From Litsea cubeba (taxonomy: Eukaryota; Streptophyta; Magnoliopsida; Laurales; Lauraceae), in assembly GCA_012931725.1 (NCBI GenBank), contig CM022948.1, positions 94,337,769 through 94,401,768 on the forward strand: 64,000 nucleotides of DNA. The letters run 5' to 3'. The notes under the pieces were generated by a model that worked only from the letters and a program-made list of their open reading frames with translations, searched no databases and was not told the DNA's origin. Made by a program: the position numbers and the translations under genes. Shown piece after piece: positions 46,743-58,129 of the stretch (position 1 is the first letter of the stretch; each line of letters begins with the position of its first letter).

Positions 46743-48025
46743 GGGGTCGTTTGTCTACACCCATTTACATATGTAAATGGTGAATACGTGTAACATTTAC
46801 GTATCAATCATGTTTGTCTACAATTATTTACGCACCTTGCGTGTAAATCAGATGTGTAAATGGTGTGAAAATGAGCCCATTTTCACACCAAGATTTGAAC
46901 ACCTGTTGAGGTGCGTTTTCAAAGAATACCCGTTATTGGAGGCGGACGGTTTGGTTTTGGGGCATTTCCGTGAAATAGGTTCCAGGTTCGAAACCCCTCC
47001 AATGCATTAGAAAAATAATAATAAAGAGTTCTCAAAGTTTGGGCATTTCCATGAAAGAGGTTTTGGGTTCGAAACCCCCCTCCAACACATTAGAAAATAA
47101 TAATAAAAGATGTTTCAAAACGAATGATTTTAAGGGATAAGATTTGTAAGACAAAAAAAATATATTAGAATATTAAAGTAGCTCCAATGATTTTAAGGGA
47201 CAAAGTCTGTAAGACAAAATATATATTGAAAATAAAGATTTTAAGGAACAATTTATAAAATAAATATCTCAATGATTTTTCTATATCAACTTTTAACTAG
47301 TTAATTACCTTATTATTTTAGTTTTCTTCCAATATCTCAATGATTTTTCTAAAGTCATTTATTATTGCAATACTTTAAAAATCTTTAAACATGTATATAT
47401 GAATGTAAAAGAGAAGAAATAATGTATTTTATATAGCATTATGGCATCATTCAAAAATAAATATAATTAGCATAAAGCCTATGAGATGCATGGGTTAAGT
47501 TTTATGCAAATTGAATAGTGAATTAAGATCAATATTGAATCAAATATCAATTAATAAATATAAATAATAATGCTATTTGCTTAACCATCAAAATATAAAT
47601 TCATATTTAATTAACCAAACATGTTGGAATGTATTTTTGTGAAGGTGATCACTGATAGAAATGTATTTTTTTGAAAAGTAAATTTCATGTTGAAAGACAT
47701 GCTCTTTTTTAAAGATCTAAAATGCAAATGAAAATTTTGATATAAAATGGACCTTTTTTCTCCTTTTTTAAATCATTATATTAAAATTTAATTTAATGAA
47801 TAATAAGTATCGTTTACAAAATCTTTTAATACATTTACATATATCATTGAAACAAATATGGTAAAATAAATCACATATATAAATGATGCGAAAATAGTGT
47901 TATTAGACAAACGTTGTAAAAAAAAAAACGCATGTGTAAACGTTACATACTTAAAATTTGAATATTCATAATTTACATGTGTAAATTGTATTTACATATC
48001 CCATGTGTAAAAGACAAACGACCCC
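46743..48025. mobile_element. PIF/Harbinger-type MITE, 1283 bp, TTA target duplication
   Basis: The left end GGGGTCGTTTGTCTACACCC and the right end, reverse-complemented, GGGGTCGTTTGTCTTTTACA, share 14 perfect bases. Both flanks are TTA (46740-46742 and 48026-48028). Terminal GGG..GTTTG motifs and 3-bp TTA/TAA duplications are characteristic of PIF/Harbinger (Tourist-like) elements. No transposase frame was found. The interior holds an 81-bp tandem duplication around GGTTCGAAACCCC (46959-47100) and several ATGATTTTAAGG repeats (about 47110-47270). A fragment of the same family may lie at 2660-2815. Confidence 0.85.
46959..47120. repeat. Tandem duplication, 81-bp unit, inside the Harbinger-type element
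   Basis: GGCATTTCCGTGAAATAGGT at 46961 and GGCATTTCCATGAAAGAGGT at 47042 open two units, each containing GGTTCGAAACCCC and ending ATTAGAAAATAATAATAAA-like sequence. The GGTTCGAAACC core resembles an RNA polymerase III B box. Confidence 0.75.
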
Positions 48026-48217
48026 TTAGTAATGATCATTGTTAGGGATATTCCATTGGTGCCATGTTATTTGATCGGGCATATATGGTAAGGTTGATCA
48101 TAATAGTAAGTATAAAGTGAAAGGGCGGAAGGCTAGGTTTTGAGTTCTATAAGGTACGTTTTTTTTTTTTCTTTTGGCCAAATAGTAAATATGTATCGAA
48201 TATAAAATAGGCTTAGA

Positions 48218-48781
48218 TAGGGTTGTAAATGGGTCCCCGATTATCCGATTATCTGAAGGATCTGACCGGTTAGGTCCCGGGTCTAGGTCCTTATTTTGAT
48301 CTCGATAAATAAATGGTTTCGGTTCCGGATACTTTTTTTGGAACCATTACCTAAACGGGTCCGGTTCCGGATCCACAATGGCTCAGACCCGTGAACCCGA
48401 GACCTGACCCAATACTCTAACTTAAATAATTTATTATCTATATGTTACATGGGAACCCCTCATTCTAAGCTTCTAACCTAATCGTCCGTCCCCAAACCAT
48501 ATATTATTGATAGACAAAAGGTTACATTTGGTTTGTAGGTTATCCAATTGAATTACGAAAAAGCATAATTATTTTTTTTAAGGAAAAAATATAAGTATTA
48601 GGGTCCAGACCCGCATCACATATGGTTCCGGTTCCGGTTCCCATGAATATTATCGGTTCTGGTTCCGGAACCAATTTTTTGGTTCCGAACCGGGTCCGGT
48701 TCCCCCCCTTAGAAAACGGTTCTGGTTTCGGTTCCGGTTCCACTCTGGACCCGGACCAGAACTGACCCGTTTACAACCCTA
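48218..48781. mobile_element. hAT-type non-autonomous element, 564 bp, perfect 8-bp duplication
   Basis: The left end TAGGGTTGTAAATGGGTC and the reversed right end TAGGGTTGTAAACGGGTC match at 17 of 18 positions. GGCTTAGA flanks both sides (48210-48217 and 48782-48789). The interior is dense in GGTTCCGG / CCGGAACC words on both strands, especially near the right end, a subterminal-repeat pattern typical of hAT elements. There is no coding frame of note. Confidence 0.9.
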
Positions 48782-48919
48782 GGCTTAGAGGGCTAAGGGC
48801 TAAATAGCATATACGCATTCAATTTAAAATAGGCTTCGAGGACGAAGTCCTAAAATTTTAAAAAAAAATACAAAGACCATCGACTAGAAGAGCCACAACA
48901 CCGAAATTAAAATCTCTTA

Positions 48920-49857
48920 GTGCCTGTTTGGATGCACAAGAAAATACAAGAAAATAATATTTTATAAAATATAATCTTTCATTTTTTAAAGATGAAAATC
49001 TTGTGCGTTTGGTAACCCAAGAAAATCTTGAAGAAAATATTCTTTTCTTTAAAAAAGCTCAATATTTTCTCCTTCAGCTCCCCTTGTAGAAAATTTCCTA
49101 CAAGATAATAATCTTTCAAAATGACAATTTCAAAGTGGTAGAGTAAAGTAAAGAGTTTAGTTCACCAAATCCATCACTATGTGTTTGTTTAATTATTATA
49201 TGGTAAAGTAAAGTAAAAGTAAATGTTACAGCACACTAAAGGTGGGGTAAAGTAAAGGTGGGATAAAGTATATGGTGAAGTAAAGTGGGAAGGAATGGTG
49301 AAGTAGTTTCCTCTTTTTTTTCACTTTAGTTTATCACATTTTACTGTAGTTTAATATGGTAAATAAAAAGTGACTTGTTATGGGTGTGGTAAAGTAAAAT
49401 AAAGATTGATGTCATATCATGATAAAATATGCGGTAAAGCAAGATGAGATGAAATATGTGGTGAAGCAAAGTGAGAGAGAGAGTTATAAAGTAGTTATTT
49501 TTTTGTATTGACTTTACTTTATTATACTTTACCATGATTTTATGTGATAATAGAAAAATAACTTATGGGAAAAACATGATAGTTGAACTTTACTTTACCA
49601 CACTACTTTTTTATCCAGACATGATAAATCATATATAAATTAACATATTTAATAAAATCTTATTCTAATAATGTAATTTACTTTAATCATAACACCTTCC
49701 AAACAACTCAATTTAAAATTTATAATATTCTTCAAAAATTACCAAACAGTAAAAATATTATAATATTATAATATGGCATTATTCTATTATATATTATTTT
49801 ATTCTTGTAATATTTAAATCTGTAAATATTGCTTTCCGTAAACATCCAAACGGGCCC
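48920..49857. mobile_element. PIF/Harbinger-like MITE, 938 bp
   Basis: Left end GTGCCTGTTTGGATG preceded by TTA; right end reversed GGGCCCGTTTGGATG followed by ATA. The terminal repeats match at 13 of 15 positions. The flanking triplets do not match exactly, so the 3-bp duplication is decayed or the boundary is off by a base. The interior is saturated with GGTAAAGTAAAGT-type repeats in both orientations from about 49140 to 49610. Confidence 0.6.
49140..49615. repeat. Degenerate GGTAAAGTAAAGT repeat field
   Basis: At least ten occurrences of GTAAAGTAAAG or GGTGAAGTAAAGT-like words on the plus strand, with inverted ACTTTACTTTACC words near both ends of the stretch. It lies inside the element at 48920-49857 and could itself be a nested insert. 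Confidence 0.6.
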
Positions 49858-50384
49858 ATAGGGCCTGTTTATTAGCATTAGAATTCATAGGAATTTGAAT
49901 CGTGCCATAAGTTGTTAAAAATGAAGATCAAAAACATATTTCCACAAATGAGCATCCTTTCCTTTATAATAATAATAAAAAAAAAGGATCAAAAGAAAAA
50001 GAGAAATGAATTTCCGGCCATCACTCTTGTGATTCAGTACATAAAGCTGCTACCTATGTCCTTCACCCCTCAGCTCTTTAATATGTATTTGGTAGAGTTC
50101 AAATTATTATAACTTCTTATGTATTTTAATGCAGAGAAATATGTCAATCAAAATAGAGGGCACACGGCAAAGAACATTAATTGGAGGGACACTTCTATGA
50201 AGTCATCTTAAAAGGAAGTTGAGAATAGCTTCATGTGCTAGACTGCAAAATGCTTTGGAATTCGACCAAGAGCAGATTTTCACCCATAAGAGATTAACAA
50301 AAATGTGAAGGAGAGATTAGGGATGAGCCCTTCAACGACATTAACGCTTATTGATCTCCAAAGCACAAAGAGAGGGGAGAACGA

Positions 50385-50590
50385 CCACTTACTTCATTGG
50401 TAAATGGTGGTAGTTCTCATTTGGATGTTTAAACTCTCGGTATGCCACCTCTTTCCGATTATGTGAGCTTCTTTTCCACTTGTGTGGGTCTTTTTTCGTA
50501 TTTGTGCGGATTATTTTCGCGCGTGTGTGTATGTGTGCAAGCTCTCTTGGGCCTTAACCCCCTTAACTGGGTTATAAAAAAAAACCCAAT
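50385..50590 (+). mobile_element. SINE family B, fullest copy
   Basis: Has a tRNA-like head (CTTACTTCATTGGTAAATGG then GTGGTAGTTCTCATTTGG) related to the head at 11775-11850. A body of CCACTTGTGTGGGTC-like units follows, then CTTGGGCCTTAACCCCCTTA, ACTGGGTTAT and an A tail (nine A, 50577-50585). The head, body and tail order supports a tRNA-derived retroposon. The B box has decayed. Confidence 0.55.
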
Positions 50591-52490
50591 GAGAAGGATT
50601 ATTACTATAGAACCTAGGGCTTCAACGAAAACATAACGGGAGCCTAAATATAGGGTATTCTAGATCAATGAACCATTGATGATGTATGGATGTTGGCATT
50701 TTTGCAAGGATCAAGACCCATGTCCAAAAACATGAGCAGGGAATAAAAGGTTGTTCAGTGACTCTTCTTGTAGATTTCAATAATGACATTGTTGAAAAAA
50801 AATTTATATTAAAGTATCATAAAAGAATTTTTTAAAACGGGAATATTGTTTTATGACTACAGGTCATATGTCAATCAAGAGTGCACTGATTGTCTAGTTG
50901 TTAGACTCATTTGATAATTAAAAAAGTTACATGTTAGGCCAAGGTTTCCTATGTTTCACAAAAGGTATCAAGTGGGATCTTGGAGTGTGAATAATGGTTG
51001 AAAAATTCTTCAAGTTAATTTTTAATTCTCTCGAGTCATTTTATTTTGATAAAGAATCGAGTAAAAAATAGGGGAGACTCGGGCCGAGTCATCTCCTTTT
51101 AATAAAATGTTTGCATTCTAAATAAGTCATTTAATAGCTAGATCTAATTTTTTAAATAATTGAAACTTTATAAGTAATTATGCATGGAATTTGAAGTCGG
51201 CAACTTAAAAATGATTACTGTAATGTAACTTAAAACTTATATTTGATCTTTTACACTCGATATTTGGACTAACAAATTATGTAATATGAAATATATTTTA
51301 TTTTCCTTATTGCAGTGCTTCTCTTGTATATATAAATTTATAAATTTGAATTGATTATCTGTAATGCATGTAAATAAATGTATATTTATATTTTATAAGT
51401 AATGAATTTGCTTTTGAATATTTTTAAAGTTATTTTATAAAAAAATTTTTCTTCGCGTTGATTTTATCCGAGTCATGTTTTTTATATAAGAAATGAATCG
51501 AGTCCGAGTTACAAATTTTTCAACCTTGATTGCAAAATCTTTGTATAATAGAAAATAGCTAGCCGTTTTTTTCTTTTTTCTGACCTACAAGCTGTACACA
51601 AATATGCCCTTAATGTCAGGTCTCGAACTTACTATTTGTCGACCCGACAAAATCATCCCTGACTTTCATGTCCCAATAGCGACATTCAAGCACTTTTATC
51701 CTTCTCTTCGTAAAACTAAGTTACCAGCACTTAAATTAACATAGAATCCAAACAAGCGCACCATATAAATTGAGTAGTTTTGATTGGGTGAAGGTGATTC
51801 ATATTTGATTTTCTCGAGGCAGATCCATCACACCTTATCTTTTTCTAAAGAAGTTTTCTTATTCCATCAAACTCCTTTTCCACCCAACAGAGAATTCCTG
51901 GTCGCTATCATCCCCTGTCAAAATTGGCATCCATCTTTATTACACAAAAATACTTAAAAAGTTTATATTTTTTTAAATAATTAATTGTCACATCAAAGCA
52001 AGAAAAGATAGATCTTGAAAGGAATTAAAAGTGAGATTCTGCCTGCGTTGCACAAACGTGTCCTTATAATTCCGTGAACTTAATAAAACCTGGTACATCC
52101 TTAACCATTAAATATGATTCATGCGCCTTTTTGAAGCCAGAAAAGGTGGGACCAGCCTTTTTGACATTAACAAGTCATGTTCTGTGACAAAAGCAATCAT
52201 TGATAACTAAATAATCTATCATCCATATGAAAGTACTCCCTTGAGGTCCCATACATGCCCGTACAGAGCACATGTTGAGTATCTTCCGATTCCACTTTCG
52301 AATGGTATTGGTACCTTAGTATCGCTTACATGTCCAATGATCAATCCTTGGACTTTTGGACTCAGTAGTCAAATGGTGGGGGTGGGGGTGGGGTTTCATC
52401 TTCATTACATGAGTCCGCTAATATATACATCCTCCGCTAGTAGCTTCAGAGCATGTACCATCGGTGTTATGGCCCAACAATTGTAAGGTT
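50591..52490. other. Intergenic, AT-rich
   Basis: No gene seen. An orphan PIF/Harbinger-type right end (GAATCCAAACAAGCGCACC) lies at 51747-51765 without a recognisable left partner. Confidence 0.35.
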
Positions 52491-52515
52491 TAGATTTTTA
52501 GTGTGATAATTTCAA

Positions 52516-52688
52516 GGGGTAGCTCAGTTGGCTTAGGATCACGGTTTGCACCCGGAGGTTGTAAGTTCGATACTACACTACCACACCAGAGCTAAAGGGG
52601 AGTTTATCCGGCTTCCCTCTGTACCTGGAGGTATTAGACCAGTCCAAAGGACCGGAAACCTTCGATAATAAAAAAAAAAAAAAAAAAA
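52516..52688 (+). mobile_element. SINE family A, full-length copy (tRNA-derived)
   Basis: Starts GGGGTAGCTCAGTTGGCTTA (A box), then CACGGTTTGCACCCGGAGG and a B-box-like AGTTCGATACT. A tRNA-unrelated body follows (GGGGAGTTTATCCGGCTTCC, GTCCAAAGGACCGGAAACC), then a 19-base A tail. Possible imperfect target duplication: TTTAGTGTGATAATTTC before the head and TTTAGTGCCTATTTGG after the tail. Related copies lie at 16385-16564 and 14638-14778 on the other strand. Confidence 0.85.
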
Positions 52689-52704
52689 TTTAGTGCCTAT
52701 TTGG

Positions 52705-53930
52705 ATTCCTTGAGTGTCTCACTCGAGCTTTAAAATGGAGCACACCTATTACAAATTCAAACCGCTCAAGATAAACCCCCCTAATATATATTAAACACAT
52801 ATAATTAATAATATATAAGATTGTATTCATCACATTATATTTAATCTTAGAGGCTACAACAAAGCTACTAAAGATTAGAATTGGAATAAGAATTTGATCA
52901 CTCCATATAAAGGAGGGTACTATTTTGATCGTTTCAAATTCACAGTATGTGGGTCCCACTCTAGATCTTCACTTTTAAAAAGGAGCCGGTCTCGTTTATG
53001 AATACATAATAAAATGATGCATTGTGTGCATGGATCAAAAGCTGCGTGTGGACGGATGATGGTAGTTATGCGGAGCACCAAAAGACTGTGTGTAAAAGCG
53101 AACACAGCCACAGCAGGACTCATCCAATCCAAGTGTCACTGACGCTTTATTCGGAGGTAACACGACAAAACACGATACCCAAAAAGTAAAGTAAAAGTAA
53201 TGAGGTTACCGCGCTGTAAAAAAAAACGGAAATTTATAAACGGACGAATATCCCTTCTCGGGCGTGGGAAACGTGAGTGACCCGAGCGAGTTGCAAGAGT
53301 CAATAAGCCCCGTACTGTACTACTTGTTTTAAGCAGATAACAATTTGTGGGGCCCGGTACTTGTTTGTATTGAAAACGGTGGTGTGAAACGATTGGATAA
53401 GGAAAATGTGGTATGACTAACTATGAGTGTGTATTGCGTACAAATCCAATTCTATTATAGCATTTCAGTAAGAGAATAATTGAATTCAGACCATTAACAG
53501 CCTCCACATTTACTGTCTGTTCTCAATTTTGGCAATTGGAGACTTAGTAATGATTTATAAGGATTTCGTTTTGTATGAATGACTACCAAATAAGTCCACT
53601 TTACTAAGGTGGAAATGTTAGATCATTTGATTCTTATCTCCATGCCATATTCTTTTGTTTTCAACCACAAAATTGATTAAGTAAGGATCATTACTAGATT
53701 ACAAAGTCATTAACTGATTTTTATTTGTGTTAAACCCCTCTCCATAACAGTGTAATATGTTTCAAATTTGAGTAAAAAAGATGCAAGAAACAACTTCAAA
53801 ATAAATATCATATTGGGCGGGACTCATCCAAATCATTCCAAATATCACTACCCCTAAATTTGAATATGTGTGTGTTGATGTGGACCCAGCATTAGATGAG
53901 TTTTAAGGGTTTTTTTTTTTTTTTCTAGAT
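52705..53930. other. Intergenic
   Basis: No gene seen. A moderately GC-rich patch lies at 53200-53360, with no open frame of interest. Confidence 0.4.
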
Positions 53931-53934
53931 TTAC

Positions 53935-54050
53935 TTAATTGGCCAGTGAGTAAGGCTTCCTTCCAACATGAGGGCCGAGGTTCGATCCCCAATTGTTACC
54001 ATGAAATTGAGGTGCCACTTGCATTGATCCATCAGTGGTACTATTATAAA
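53935..54050 (+). mobile_element. tRNA-like SINE head, third type
   Basis: Contains GGTTCGATCCC (a perfect B-box core) at 53979-53989. An A-box-like TTGGCCAGTGAGTAAGG lies about 40 bases upstream. The unrelated sequence TGAGGTGCCACTTGCATTGA follows. No acceptor stem pairing, so a tRNA gene is unlikely. Confidence 0.35.
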
Positions 54051-55309
54051 TTTTTAGCACTGATCATTTACTTTATTAATATTCTCCAATAGTTAGACCT
54101 GAATATGGTTCTCGGATTTGAATACACATAAACACTCAAAACTCGAATATGGTTCTATAGAAACTTTTTATTATAGGGAAACAGGTAATGCATCTATTCC
54201 TCTGTCTCGGGCGTCTTCTATTTCCTCCTATTTTGCTGTCCATATTGTTTGCTCACAGTTGCTCAGTGTACATTCGATGAAGCAGCAATTCAAAAGAGGG
54301 AAGTCGTCGTATATTGGTCAAGCATTCAGAATCCACCACACTCTACGGAGGGCATATTAATTCTGCTAAAAGATAGCATTCGGCTACCATTCATTTGGGT
54401 TAAATCTTTCCTTCTTATTCTTTATGACTTACAAGACATGTTTTACCACCAACTTGTCTTGTAAAATAGAGAGATTGAGTAGAATTTGTAAAACCCTAAT
54501 TCAAATACAATTTGTTTCTTCATCAAGGCAGCAACTTCCAAATTCGTAGATTTAGAGAAATGAATACACCCTTTACAACTGTCTTTCAATATGTATTTAG
54601 TCCAAATCCGGATCTGGAAATACATTATGTACTATATGACCATGAACATAAATTCAAAATAATTTGCAATAGAAAATATTGGCTTCAGACAGGATTACTT
54701 TGTCTTCTATTATTATTATTATCTAAAATCAAAATCCAATTCAATTGAACATAAATATATAAGAGAGAAGATTGTGAAAATGATTCTCATTAAGATCATG
54801 TTAAACATGCAAGTTCTGTTAAAAAGAGAAAGGCCTTTTGAGGAAAAACAAGATCATGTTATAAAGACATTTAAAAATGGATGTATTATCTTGGACAAGG
54901 ATCAAAATAACAATAAGGCCTAGCAGATATCACTCTTAAATTATGGAAAAAAAAATTATAATGAAAGCCACTTAAATGATCCAAACATCAACAAAACTAT
55001 GGGCAAGCACAAGACTTATGAAAAGTCCCTCTCATATTTTTTTACATAATTCAAACAGACTCATGATAATTGACAAGTTTTTGGTGCAACTAATGAAACG
55101 ATAATTCAAAAAATTTATTTATTTTCAATCTAGCCAGCAGCTTCAGAGTTCATCTAATGCGAGAATTGGTAGCTTTTATCTATCCAACTTGGATTCGAAT
55201 ATGTTGTTCTTCCAAATTTGGATGGACAATAATATCTGATCTTTAATCGAGAGTAAGATTATAATCCAAATCTTTTAACAAAGGAAAATATTGATTCAAA
55301 AGGACTACA

Positions 55310-55560
55310 GTTACAGAGTTACACCTGACAAATTTATAGAAACTTCTAAACAGCTCTGATACTATAAAATCGAGATTGAATACAATTGACCATAAACAGG
55401 CTAGACCCATTGGAATCAGGTTTTGATACTACTCAGCCTTAAAAAACAAGGTTCATTTATATAAGTTTTAGCTATTTTTATACATGACGGAAAAATTAAA
55501 CTAGAGTCATAATGGAGAAGATCGTGAAAATTGTTCTCATTAAATCACATTAAAAAGCCA
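55310..55560. repeat. Dispersed repeat, second copy at 59780-60060
   Basis: TTACACCTGACAAATTTATA and AACAGCTCTGATACTATAAA followed by ATCGAGATTGAATACAATTG align with ACACTTGAGAGTCTTATAAA and AACAAAGCCATGAAACTGTA then AATTCAGATCTAATCCAATT at the other copy. Both copies are later followed by the GAGAAGAT.GT.AAAATT.TTCTCA motif. Probably the end region of one retroelement family, read on the minus strand. Confidence 0.5.
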
Positions 55561-56821
55561 TTGCTTTATTCAAAAACATGCAATAGAAACTACTGCAGAA
55601 ACAAATTCATCATTTTGTGTAGGGCCCACAAAATAGTCAATGATGAAATACAATGGAACACAAATTATCCAAACAAGCTGCACCCCGCCTAAATCATTAA
55701 GGGCACGTTTGGTTAACAGTTCCCTCATTCTCCTGGACCAACATATCCTCAAAGAGGATTTCTAAGGAGAATTCTAGGTTTTGGTAAATAGAGAGGATTT
55801 CTATAATATAAATGATGTGTAATCCAACAGTCAAGGGCTGAGCATTCACCCAATAGCCATCATTGGCTATCTAGAGAAGTTGAACAATTTAGATCTTGAA
55901 AATGGGGCCCAAGTGAATAAATTTTTTTTACTTTAGGTTGTAAATTTCTTCACAAATATCCCCAAATCCACTCCCTTGTCGGTTTGGCCATCTGAAAACG
56001 ACTCATGGTTCGGATCATGATTTCGGGTCCCATAAAATAAAATAAAAAAGAATCAAGCGGAACTACCGATTCATCCCAATCCTCATACTATGCCAAATCA
56101 ACATTTCATAGTTTTTTTTTGGCATTTTCTCGTGATCCATGATGAATCACACTATGAAGTTTGATCTCATAGTCGCTTTAGGCCTTCTGAAGAGACTGGA
56201 TGATTCGTCTTTTACAAACAGAGCCTACAAATTCTCAAAAAATCATGATCCAAAGGTTTGGATTTTTTGCAAATATATCAAAACTTGTGAGGAGTCAACG
56301 ACTGGTTTTCTACCACATAGCCATCTTTGGGCTTTTAAAAATGACCAACGGTTCAAATCTTGATTGTGGGGTCTAAAAATAAATAAATATAAAAACATGG
56401 TGACTCTAAAAGGAACGTCCATAGCACTGTAGCTCTACATTTTTGCGTGCATGTGGATTTTCAAAATCAGACAGGGCGTGGTCCGATCAAGGAACAAATA
56501 GGAAACATGGACTTTTGGACTTCTCTTTGTGGTTTTCCATGCCCAACCAATCTTGGATTTTCCACGGGTTCAAAGAAGATACAAGGATTCCTCTACGACG
56601 ACCGTTGCCAGACGTGTCATAACTAAACACGATGAGGCTCAACCATTTATCATAATCGTCTTACACATCATATACTGTGATGATGAGTTTTGTATCAATA
56701 CTATGTGGGTCATTTTCTTTTATATCTTGGAGGTCACCCAAATGAAGTCGGATTTTTAAAATTGTGATCTTTTCGCAAAAAATAAATAAAACATACCATA
56801 CATTCTTTAGTCAAATAACGG

Positions 56822-56880
56822 GATGATGATGATGTGATGATAATAATAATAATAATAATAACAAGAAGAAGAAGAAGAGG
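56822..56880. repeat. Compound microsatellite (GAT, AAT, AAG)
   Basis: Successive GAT, AAT and AAG triplet runs, each four to seven units long. Confidence 0.95.
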
Positions 56881-57737
56881 ATAAGAAGTTTCGTCGAAAA
56901 AAGTCCCCCCTTCCCTGGGAATTGAAATATATAGGAATTTTATAGTCAATAAACTACTAAAGGATTATCGACGAAGTGAGGGTTGAATGATATGGGATGT
57001 GAGGTGAAGGATATAAGGCCGCGACGTAGATAGGACCTTAACTTTTCGGAATTTGAATTACTACGGTGATGTTGGTGTTCAGCTCTTATGTTCATGGATT
57101 CAGTTTCTATTAAAGAAGAAGTTGTTTCATACTCTTTTTTGGTTATTCATCTTTCATTTTTCATTTGAACCACTTTTACTTTTTTTTCCAATAACAGTAA
57201 ATTTATTAAAAGCCAAGTTAAAGATTTTTAAGAAAAGAAAAAACAAAAGTAACTTCAAACAAAAACATAGGTATATATACGAGATTATACCAAATGCCAC
57301 ATGCTGGAATAATTATATGAAAAGCACTCAAATAAGTTATCTTGTCCACCCCTTTTTTCGCTAAGCATTCCGCCTAGGGTTGTAAACCGGTCAAGTTTCG
57401 GCCGCTTCCATACTAGACCCAAAACCATACTTAACACCTACGGACTGGTTTCGGTTCTGGTTCACGAATCGGGAGATAATTTCCAGTTTGAGAGCTAGCT
57501 TCCAATAGTCCAAAATCAGTTTCGGCTGGAGATATGAAAAGGAAATCAAGCATAAAAATAGAAATTACAGAACCCAACATATAACATAGAAAAGATTGTT
57601 AATATTTGAAAATGAAATTACCTCAGACTGAGATATTGAAATCAAAATCTCAAATAGTGATTGTGTTGTAATAAGAGAAGACAACACAAAGTCGGCCCTC
57701 CTTTAAAGTATTTCAGCATAACGTCAATGGGAAAGAT

Positions 57738-57740
<3 letters not shown>

Positions 57741-57771
<31 letters not shown>
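57741..57771. repeat. Uninterrupted run of 31 G
   Basis: Thirty-one consecutive G, preceded by GATGGA and followed by TGGG. No other poly-G of even half this length occurs in the window. See findings for the possibilities of a real G-tract or an assembly artefact. Confidence 0.95.
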
Positions 57772-57772
<1 letters not shown>

Positions 57773-58129
57773 GGGTATTTACCTACGTGGCTGAGCCGAG
57801 AGAGGGAGGGCGAATAGTCAAAGTAAGGGAGGCTCGATCCAGTTTGTTTGAGATTGAGGGCTAGAGCAAGTGAGAGGAGAAAATGGAAACCCCTAGTGTC
57901 GTACAAATAAGAGAGCGGAAAACGAATAGGGTGAAAAAAATCACATGTGTTTTTTATATCTTGATGATGTGTCATGTAAGCCAATCCACGAAAAGCTATT
58001 TGTTTCCCGAAGCAAAACATGTTTAGGGGTCCCTTTCCAAAAATAGTCGTAAAACTTGACTCGTGTACTTGATCAAAATCTAAATAAGGACTCAAACAGT
58101 ATTGATCAGATCGAAATCTCCAGATAGTT

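Larger units (their letters stand above)
54060..58129. other. Intergenic with dispersed repeats
   Basis: No gene recognised. The segment 55310-55560 is repeated in diverged form at 59780-60060. A motif GAGAAGATTGTGAAAATGATTC is found near 54767, again near 55513 and, diverged, near 60013. A reversed primer-binding-like GCTCTGATACTA lies at 55353. A hAT-type left end (TAGGGTTGTAAACCGGTC) at 57375 has no visible right end. A 204-codon minus-strand frame ends in poly-proline made by a G-run. Confidence 0.35.

Noticed and set aside
53935..54010. Possible tRNA gene with GGTTCGATCCC
   Set aside because: B box is good but the cloverleaf cannot be closed and the 3' side is unrelated; more likely a SINE head.
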